Shown piece after piece: positions 58,442 through 64,000 of a stretch of DNA of 64,000 nt. Source of the stretch: Nocardioides psychrotolerans (GTDB taxonomy: Bacteria > Actinomycetota > Actinomycetes > Propionibacteriales > Nocardioidaceae); assembly GCF_900113685.1 (NCBI RefSeq), contig NZ_FOQG01000010.1, positions 97,632 through 161,631 on the forward strand, read 5' to 3'. Each line of letters opens with the position of its first letter. The stretch's first letter is position 1. A program made the translations under genes and the position numbers. The notes beneath the pieces are model-generated. The model worked only from the letters and a program-made list of their open reading frames with translations, searched no databases and was not told where the DNA came from.

Positions 58442-58594
58442 ATGCCGACGCAGTTGCACCTGGCCCAAGGAATCGTCAACGGACGGGTCCACGCAGACAG
58501 GGACCATGCGCAGCTCCGAGACGTGGAGCTCGCAGCCGCAGCCGCACGGGCGACCCGTGGCGGTCGCCTCAGGTGGGTCCCGCGCCCGCGCTGA
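58442..58594 (+). CDS. Possible 50-aa small protein
   Basis: A short open frame starting ATG at 58442 and ending TGA. The product begins MPTQLHLAQGIVNGRVH, then has an Ala-rich helical stretch (VELAAAAARATRGG) and a basic C-terminus. GAGAGG lies about 11 nt before the ATG. Codon-position GC bias looks coding, and a promoter-like region lies upstream. No family was recognised. It may be a regulatory or DNA-binding peptide, or a chance frame in the 388-bp gap between the CurA-like and OsmC genes. Confidence 0.35.
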   Translation: MPTQLHLAQGIVNGRVHADRDHAQLRDVELAAAAARATRGGRLRWVPRPR

Positions 58595-58636
58595 TCTCGC
58601 GACGTGGGAGGGCCCCGGTCTGGCAGTCTGTGCGCC

Positions 58637-59092
58637 ATGACCGACCCGTTGCCAAGCCCCGGACCCGACACCTGGCGGGGGATCGACCTCACCCGCATCG
58701 GTGAGGGTCGCTACAAGGCCACCAACCAGCGCGGCGGGATCGTCCCGATCGGCAGCGGTCAGGATCCGGACTTCACGCCCGTGGAGCTCCTGCTGGCGGC
58801 GCTCGCCGGGTGCGCCGGCGTCACCGTCGACGAGCTGACCAGCCGTCGCTCGCAGCCGTTGTCCTTCGACGTGACGGCCGAGGGGCACAAGGTCAGGGAC
58901 GACGGCGGAAGCCACCTGGTCGGGCTCAAGGTCACCTTCGACGTGACCTTCCCCGAGGGGGCGGACGGCGACAAGGCGCGGGTGTTCCTCCCGCGTGCCG
59001 TCCAGCAGACGCACGACCGGATCTGCACGGTGTCGAGGACCGTCACGCTCGGTGAGCCGGTGGACTACGCCATCGCCGAGGATCGAGCCTGA
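58637..59092 (+). CDS. OsmC-family peroxide or thiol protein
   Basis: A 151-aa protein with the OsmC/Ohr fold. One Cys is in LLAALAGCAGVTVDEL (expected first redox Cys) and a second in HDRICTVSRTV. Such proteins reduce organic hydroperoxides with a dithiol relay. ATG at 58637 is chosen, and the SDR gene starts within its stop (TGATG). Confidence 0.82.
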   Translation: MTDPLPSPGPDTWRGIDLTRIGEGRYKATNQRGGIVPIGSGQDPDFTPVELLLAALAGCAGVTVDELTSRRSQPLSFDVTAEGHKVRDDGGSHLVGLKVTFDVTFPEGADGDKARVFLPRAVQQTHDRICTVSRTVTLGEPVDYAIAEDRA

Positions 59093-59979
59093 TGGCAGGC
59101 TCCCCGCGGGTCCCTCCGTGGACCCGGGTGCCGCGCCAGGACGGGCGGCGATTCGTCGTGACCGGCGCCAACAGCGGGATCGGCCTCGCGACCGCTCGCG
59201 CCCTCGCGGAGGCGGGAGCCCATGTGGTGCTCGCCGTCCGGAGCCGCGACAAGGGCGAGGCTGCCGCCGCGACGATCCAGGGCGACGTGGAGGTCCGCGC
59301 GCTCGACGTCGCCGACCTGTCCTCCGTGCGCGCGTTCGCCGACGGCACCGGCGCGGTCGACGTGCTGGTCAACAACGCCGGGATCCTCGGTGTCCCGTTC
59401 GGCCTCAGCGTCGACGGGATCGAGCTCCACCTCGCCACCAACCACGTGGGGCACTTCGCCCTGACCAACCTCCTGCTGCCGCGTCTCACCGATCGCGTCG
59501 TCGTCGTCAGCTCCCAGTCGCACCGCTCCGGCGTCCTGGAGCTCGACGACCTGGACTGGTCGCGGCGCGGCTACTCGGCGTACGCCGCCTATGCGCAGTC
59601 CAAGCTCGCCAACATGCTCTTCCTCGCCGAGCTGCAACGCCGCCTCACCGCCACCGGCAGCACGCTGCGCGTGACGGGCGCCCACCCCGGATCCACCGCG
59701 ACCGCCATCACCGCCAATACCGGCAACGGGTTCAAGACCTGGATCGGGTCATGGGGCCACGGCCTCGTCGGCATGAGGCCGTGGCAGGGCGCCCTGCCCA
59801 CGCTCTACGCCGCGACGATGGACGTGCCCGGCAACACCTACCTAGGACCCCACCGGTTCCGGGAGATGAGCGGGTGGCCGGTGAGCGTCGGCCGGAGCCG
59901 AAGTGCCAGCGACCCCGACCTCGCCCGGGCGTGCTGGGAAGAGTCGGAGTCGCTGAGTGGGGTGCGCTTCCCGCTCTAG
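59092..59979 (+). CDS. Short-chain dehydrogenase/reductase
   Basis: A 295-aa classical SDR. It has the NAD(P) motif VTGANSGIGLATARAL, NNAGILG, and the catalytic Ser (VVSSQSHRSG) and Tyr-Lys pair in YAQSKLANM. It resembles retinol-dehydrogenase/WW-oxidoreductase-type SDRs. The substrate is unknown. It is translationally coupled to osmC, which suggests a shared stress or detoxification role. Confidence 0.88.
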   Translation: MAGSPRVPPWTRVPRQDGRRFVVTGANSGIGLATARALAEAGAHVVLAVRSRDKGEAAAATIQGDVEVRALDVADLSSVRAFADGTGAVDVLVNNAGILGVPFGLSVDGIELHLATNHVGHFALTNLLLPRLTDRVVVVSSQSHRSGVLELDDLDWSRRGYSAYAAYAQSKLANMLFLAELQRRLTATGSTLRVTGAHPGSTATAITANTGNGFKTWIGSWGHGLVGMRPWQGALPTLYAATMDVPGNTYLGPHRFREMSGWPVSVGRSRSASDPDLARACWEESESLSGVRFPL

Positions 59980-59992
59980 GGAAGGTTGACGA

Positions 59993-60661
59993 TCAGTCGA
60001 CGCTGACACTCTCGATCGTGACCGGCGTGGCCGGGGGACCGTCCTCGCCGCCGCCGTCGACACCGTCGGCCGCCAGGTCGGCGACGACCTGCACACCCTC
60101 GGGGTCGATGGTGCCGAAGACCGTGTAGTCGGCCGAGAGCTGCGTGTCGACGTAGACCATGAAGAACTGGGAGCCGTTGGTGTCGGGACCCGCGTTGGCC
60201 ATGGCCAGGGTGCCGGCCGGGTAGGTCTCCTCACCGGTGAGCTCGTCGCCGAAGCTGTAGCCCGGTCCGCCGCCGCCAGTGCCGGACGGGTCGCCGCACT
60301 GCAGGACCCCGAAGACCGGGTTGGTGGTGAGGCGGTGGCACGGGGTGCCGTCGAAGTAACCCTGGCCGGCCAGCGACGTGAACGAGTTGACCGTGCACGG
60401 CGCGGCAGCGGCGTCCAGGGTGGCGGTGACCTCGCCGGCCGACGCCGTGATCGTGACCGGCACGTCGCCGTCGTCGGCCGCGGAATCGGGCGGCAGGTCG
60501 GCGTCCTTGGCCGCACCCCCCTCCTCGGTGTAGGTGCAGGGCACCGCGTTGCTGTTGTCGACCGGCGGGCTGTCGGCGGCGGTCTCGTCCTCGCCGCCGC
60601 AGGCGGTCAGTCCGGCGGCGAGCACCAGGGCTGCGATCAGGGTCAGGGGTCGTTTCGACAT
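59993..60661 (-). CDS. Cyclophilin-type peptidyl-prolyl isomerase lipoprotein
   Basis: A 222-aa protein. The lipobox LTACGG gives lipidation at C21, followed by an acidic linker. The cyclophilin domain (~75-220) has FDGTPCHRLTTNPVFGVLQCGDP and LAMANAGPDTNGSQFFMVY. It is anchored on the outer face of the membrane and folds exported proteins. ATG 60661 is leaderless (TACCAT 7 nt upstream). It is convergent with the SDR gene. Confidence 0.92.
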   Translation of the reverse strand: MSKRPLTLIAALVLAAGLTACGGEDETAADSPPVDNSNAVPCTYTEEGGAAKDADLPPDSAADDGDVPVTITASAGEVTATLDAAAAPCTVNSFTSLAGQGYFDGTPCHRLTTNPVFGVLQCGDPSGTGGGGPGYSFGDELTGEETYPAGTLAMANAGPDTNGSQFFMVYVDTQLSADYTVFGTIDPEGVQVVADLAADGVDGGGEDGPPATPVTIESVSVD

Positions 60662-60668
60662 GCGCCCG

Positions 60669-60674
60669 ATGGTA
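60669..60674 (-). promoter_or_regulatory. -10 element of the cyclophilin gene, leaderless
   Basis: TACCAT on the minus strand lies 7 nt before the ATG at 60661. Confidence 0.45.
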
Positions 60675-60700
60675 GGGGAGCCCCGTTCACCCCTGACGCC

Positions 60701-60706
60701 TAGGCT
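60701..60706 (+). promoter_or_regulatory. -10 element of the F420 oxidoreductase gene, leaderless
   Basis: TAGGCT lies 6 nt before the ATG at 60713. Confidence 0.5.
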
Positions 60707-60712
60707 CGCCCC

Positions 60713-61582
60713 ATGCAACTCGGAGTCCACTACGCCAACTTCACCCACCCCGACTGGGCGGAGCGGCTCGAGGAGCGCCTGACGGCAACCGCACGCGTTG
60801 CCGACCAAGGGGGTGCGGCGTGGTTCACGGTGATGGACCACTGGTTCCAAATGGAAGATCTCGGCGGACCCGCGGAGCCGATGCTGGAGGGCTACACCAC
60901 GTTGGGCTACCTGGCTGCCGTCACCGACCAGGTGCGGCTCAGCCTGCTGGTCACCGGCGTCACCTACCGCCACCCCGGGCTGCTGGCCAAGACCGTCACG
61001 ACCGTCGACCGGCTCTCGGGCGGGCGGGCCATGCTCGGCATCGGTGCTGCGTGGTACGACCGCGAGCACGCGGGACTCGGCGTCCCGTTCCCCTCCACCA
61101 GCGGGCGCTTCGAGCGCCTCGAGGAGACGCTCCAGGTCTGCCGCCAGATGTGGAGCGACGACAACGGCGCGTTCGAGGGCACCCACTACCAGCTGGCGGA
61201 GACCGTCTGCGTCCCGCCGCCGGTCCAGCAGCCCGGGCCGAGGATCCTGGTCGGGGGAGCGGGGGAGCGCAAGACCCTGCGGCTCGTCGCCCAGTACGCC
61301 GACGCCTGCAACATCTTCGGTCAGGGCCCCGATGTCATGGCCCACAAGCTGGACGTCCTGCGTCGCCACTGCGACGACCTGGGCCGCGACTACGACGCGA
61401 TCGAGAAGTCGATGGTCCTCGACGCCGACCCCACCGGTGACACCGACGCGTTCCTCGCCGACATGGAGGCCTACGCCGCCCTCGGCATCGAGCTGGTCAC
61501 GCTGATGCCGCAGGGCGACGACCCGGTCGCGTGGACCACCGAGGTCTGCGAGCGGGTGCTCCCGCGACTCCAGCAGCTGTGA
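60713..61582 (+). CDS. LLM-class F420-dependent oxidoreductase
   Basis: A 289-aa luciferase-like TIM-barrel protein. It has TARVADQGGAAWFTVMDHWFQM, TGVTYRHPGLLAKTVTTVDRLSGGRAMLGIGAAWY and PRILVGGAGERKTLRLVAQYADACNIFG. This is the F420H2-dependent LLM type common in actinobacteria. The substrate is unknown. The chrA gene starts within its stop (GTGA). Confidence 0.88.
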   Translation: MQLGVHYANFTHPDWAERLEERLTATARVADQGGAAWFTVMDHWFQMEDLGGPAEPMLEGYTTLGYLAAVTDQVRLSLLVTGVTYRHPGLLAKTVTTVDRLSGGRAMLGIGAAWYDREHAGLGVPFPSTSGRFERLEETLQVCRQMWSDDNGAFEGTHYQLAETVCVPPPVQQPGPRILVGGAGERKTLRLVAQYADACNIFGQGPDVMAHKLDVLRRHCDDLGRDYDAIEKSMVLDADPTGDTDAFLADMEAYAALGIELVTLMPQGDDPVAWTTEVCERVLPRLQQL

Positions 61583-62961
61583 GCGGCTCCGACGACCGCC
61601 AGCCGGTCGCCCACAGTCACGATGTCATCCCGCTGCGTGAGGCCGCCAAGGCGTGGTTCCTCATCTCGCTGCAGACCTTCGGGGGGCCGGCGGGCCAGAT
61701 CGCGGTCATGCAACGCACGTTGGTCGACGAGCGTCGGTGGATCGGGCAGCAGCGCTTCCTCTTCGCCCTCTCCTACTGCACGCTCCTCCCGGGACCCGAG
61801 GCCCAGCAGCTCGCGACCTACATCGGCTGGCTCCTCAACGGCGTCAAGGGAGCGCTCGTGGCGGGCATCCTGTTCGTGCTCCCGGGCGTCGTGGCCCTCT
61901 TGGCGCTGTCGGCGATCTACGTCGGCTACGGCGACACGACGTTCGTGGAGTCGGTGTTCCTCGGTCTCGCGCCCGCGGTGATCGCGATCGTGCTCCAAGC
62001 CGTGATCCGCGTCGGCGGCAAGGGCCTCGGCCATCCCGGGCTCGTGGGCCTGGCCGTCGCGGCGTTCGTCGCGCTCACCTTCTTCGCGGTCCCGTTCCCC
62101 GTCGTGGTGCTGGCCGGCGCCGTCGGTGGCTGGCTGCTCGGGAGGGCCGTCCCGACGCTGGCGAGGCCACGGCCCGCTGCGGAGGATGACGGACCACCAC
62201 CCCTGGTCAGCGACGACGCCCTGCACACCGAGCGCCCCTCGGGACGTCGGGCCGGGCTCATCCTCGGCGTGGGCCTCACGCTGTGGGCGGCGCCCGTTGT
62301 GCTCGCGGCGGTCCTCGCGGGGCGCACCAGCATCTTCGTCGACCAGGGCGTCTTCTTCTCGGGCGCTGCCGTGGTCACCTTCGGCGGCGCCTACGCGGTG
62401 CTCGCCTACGTCGCCCAGCAGGCGGTCGAGACCTACGGCTGGCTCGCCCCGGGGGAGATGGTCCGGGGACTCGCCCTCGCCGAGACGACCCCAGGACCGC
62501 TGATCATGGTCGTCCAGTTCGTCGCCTTCGTCGGCGCCTACCGCGACCCCGGCAGCCTGGACCCCTGGGCGGCAGCCGTCCTCGCCGCCCTGCTCACCAC
62601 CTGGGTGACCTTCGTGCCCTGCTTCCTCTTCATCCTCCTCGGCGCCCCCTACGTCGAGCGGCTGCGGGGCAACCGGAGCCTGGCGACCGCCCTGAGCGGC
62701 ATCACGGCTGCCGTCGTCGGCGTGATCGGCAGCCTGGCGGTGTTCTTCGCCGTGCACACGTTGTTCGACGAGACCCGCCGGCTGACCTCCGGGCCGCTCG
62801 ACCTCGACGTGCCGGTGCTCGACTCGCTGCAGGCGTCGGCCGTGGTCATCACCGCGCTCGGCTGTCTGCTGATCTTCCGGCTGCGGTGGAGCGTGCTGCG
62901 CACGCTCGGCGTGTGCACGCTGGCCGGCGTCGCCTGGGGCCTCGCCACCACGCTGCTCTGA
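61579..62961 (+). CDS. chrA: Chromate/anion transporter ChrA
   Basis: A 460-aa protein with about 10-12 membrane helices and two ChrA halves. The halves show FGGPAGQIAVMQRTLVDERRW, LPGPEAQQLATYIGW, FGGAYAVLAYVAQQ and TPGPLIMVVQFVAFVGA. The two GPxxQ/GPL loops are typical of long-chain CHR proteins, which export chromate (or another oxyanion) in exchange for protons. The GTG at 61579 overlaps the oxidoreductase stop. Confidence 0.93.
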   Translation: MSGSDDRQPVAHSHDVIPLREAAKAWFLISLQTFGGPAGQIAVMQRTLVDERRWIGQQRFLFALSYCTLLPGPEAQQLATYIGWLLNGVKGALVAGILFVLPGVVALLALSAIYVGYGDTTFVESVFLGLAPAVIAIVLQAVIRVGGKGLGHPGLVGLAVAAFVALTFFAVPFPVVVLAGAVGGWLLGRAVPTLARPRPAAEDDGPPPLVSDDALHTERPSGRRAGLILGVGLTLWAAPVVLAAVLAGRTSIFVDQGVFFSGAAVVTFGGAYAVLAYVAQQAVETYGWLAPGEMVRGLALAETTPGPLIMVVQFVAFVGAYRDPGSLDPWAAAVLAALLTTWVTFVPCFLFILLGAPYVERLRGNRSLATALSGITAAVVGVIGSLAVFFAVHTLFDETRRLTSGPLDLDVPVLDSLQASAVVITALGCLLIFRLRWSVLRTLGVCTLAGVAWGLATTLL

Positions 62962-62990
62962 GCCTCTCTCCAGGCAGACCAGAGCGGCCC

Positions 62991-63007
62991 GGCCTTGTGA
63001 GAAGGCC
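62991..63007 (+). terminator. Hairpin after chrA
   Basis: GGCCTT (62991-62996) pairs with AAGGCC (63002-63007) over a 5-nt loop, 30 bp after the chrA stop. It is weak and has no T-tract. Confidence 0.4.
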
Positions 63008-63154
63008 TGTCACGGGTAGTGGACAGCCTGTCCTTCCGTACGCAGCATCCGCTCCGGCGCGGAGGTCAACCGGCCCTCGGTGTGGTCTGACCGATGAATT
63101 TTCCGCGCCGTGTTGGGCCGTACGCCGAATCTCGACTTACGGGAGGCTGACGCC

Positions 63155-63282
63155 GTGCGGAAACTGACCTGTGGCATGAACCTGCGCCTGGACGGCTGAT
63201 CGAGTTCGCCCGCCGCTGGCGGGACATGCCGATGGTGGTGTTCTCCTCGACGACCAGCGCGGTCGACTGGAACGCCCGCCTA
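63155..63282 (+). pseudogene. Remnant of a RibD/dihydrofolate reductase-family gene
   Basis: From a GTG at 63155 (GGGAGG upstream) the frame reads MRKLTCGMNLRLDG, the usual start of DHFR-family RibD C-terminal proteins, and then stops. In another frame from 63199 it continues IEFARRWRDMPMVVFSSTTSAVDWNARL, the family's middle part. The region in between in intact homologues is missing and the C-terminal half is absent. So it is an internally deleted, truncated copy, cut off where the IS982-like element begins. Confidence 0.72.
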
Positions 63283-64000
63283 GATGAGTAAGCCCAAGGG
63301 CATTGGACGGCGTGGAGGCTATTTTTAGTGGTGAAGGGTGTCCAGAGTCGGCGTTGTCTACCCAACGTGAACCCTGGAGGCCCTCGTGGACGCCGATCTG
63401 GACACCCTCGCCACCGCACTCTATGTGACCACCGACGACTTGCTCCTCGCTCATCCTGAGCGTGTCCCGGCCCGCCCGAAGGTCGGGATCCCACCGAGGA
63501 CCAGCGACGCCGAGATGCTCACCCTGGCCGTGATGCAGGCCCTGCTGGGCTACACCAGCGAGACCCGGTTCCTGCGCTATGCCCGCAAGAACCTGCTGGG
63601 CATGTTTCCGAACCTGCCGCTGCAGTCGGGCTACAACAAGCGGCTGCGCAAGCTCGCAACCACGATGACCTGGCTGATCAGCGAGCTCGGGCGCCAGACC
63701 AGCATCGCCAACGACGACGTGTGGGTTGTCGACTCCACCCCGGTCGAGTGTGCAAGGTCGCGGGAGACCGTGAAGCGCTCCGACCTGGCCGGCTGGGCCG
63801 AGTACGGCTACTGCGCCTCCCACAGCCGCTTCTTCTGGGGCCTTCGGCTGCACCTGGTCTGCACCCTGCAGGGCCTGCCCGTGGGCTGGGCCCTGACCGG
63901 CGCCAAGGCCGACGAACGTGAGGTCCTCAACGCGATCCTCGACGCCACACCACACCTGGGCGCCGGGACCCGGCAGATCGTGATCGCCGACAAGGCCTAC
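63283..64000 (+). mobile_element. IS982-family insertion sequence, left part
   Basis: The homology of the broken DHFR-like gene ends near 63282, and a transposase gene of the IS982 family starts at 63386. The left end therefore lies in about 63283-63340, in an AT-richer stretch, but terminal repeats cannot be confirmed because the right end is outside the window. Confidence 0.6.
63386..64000 (+). CDS. IS982-family transposase, C-terminus outside window
   Basis: 205 codons are visible from a GTG at 63386 (GGAGG upstream) to the window end, with no stop. The DDE-type core shows DVWVVDSTPVECARS (first Asp), GYCASHSRFFWGLRLHLV, GAKADEREV (second Asp) and the start of the next motif, IVIADKAY. 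This arrangement is typical of IS982-family transposases. N-terminally it is intact, and whether the element is complete cannot be judged. Confidence 0.85.
   Translation, partial: MDADLDTLATALYVTTDDLLLAHPERVPARPKVGIPPRTSDAEMLTLAVMQALLGYTSETRFLRYARKNLLGMFPNLPLQSGYNKRLRKLATTMTWLISELGRQTSIANDDVWVVDSTPVECARSRETVKRSDLAGWAEYGYCASHSRFFWGLRLHLVCTLQGLPVGWALTGAKADEREVLNAILDATPHLGAGTRQIVIADKAY

Overview
The window is GC-rich DNA (roughly 70% by eye) with densely packed genes, many GTG starts and many 4-bp stop/start overlaps. It is typical of an actinobacterial chromosome. The block at 30.8-39.7 kb (pgsA-like, DUF881, sbp, DUF881, gcvH, FHA protein, MerR, BFN protein, MerR, gcvP) has the same order as Mycobacterium tuberculosis Rv1822-Rv1832. 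F420-type enzymes, a KstR-like operator and many leaderless promoters also fit Actinobacteria. A Nocardioides-like (Nocardioidaceae) host is my best guess, but it is an inference. No rRNA, tRNA, CRISPR array or prophage was recognised.

Layout. 0-4.6 kb: a DosR/DosS-like oxygen or redox two-component system with an Acg-type nitroreductase, a membrane protein with a Ddn-like domain, and the first 13 codons of cydA. Two near-palindromic DosR-like boxes sit upstream of acg/devR and of cydA. 4.7-13.7 kb: an SGNH protein, a ScoMcrA-head protein, an unusual zinc-finger SDR, a DUF5994 protein, a secreted Pro/Thr-repeat protein, a GAF-ATPase regulator, a DUF2218 protein, a phospholipase D and a small membrane protein. 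13.75-17.8 kb: a tightly coupled five-gene operon (type III polyketide synthase, ICMT-type methyltransferase, FAD oxidoreductase, IPP isomerase, UbiA prenyltransferase) that looks like an srsABC-type alkylresorcinol pathway extended towards a meroterpenoid. A large hybrid histidine kinase gene lies directly upstream on the same strand.

21-28 kb: a VOC protein, a pirin with a divergent MarR regulator, a GNAT-like protein, a ketosteroid-isomerase-like protein behind a KstR-like box, a DapB-like dehydrogenase, and a Tat-exported DUF1501/DUF1800 pair. 28.3-41 kb: two CNNM/CBS membrane proteins, the Rv1822-Rv1832-like block with a glycine riboswitch before gcvP, and a class C serine hydrolase. 41-57 kb: a second SGNH protein, TldE/TldD, a methyltransferase, SbcC/SbcD, FdhD, aminopeptidase N, an S55-type protease and a class V aminotransferase. 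57-63 kb: a CurA-like reductase, a possible 50-aa small protein, OsmC, an SDR, a cyclophilin lipoprotein, an F420-type oxidoreductase and ChrA. The right end carries the remnant of a RibD/DHFR-like gene and an IS982-family transposase cut by the window edge.

The most interesting parts are the hypoxia-type regulon at the left end, the polyketide-isoprenoid operon, and the shared MerR-type sites in the garA/gcvP block.
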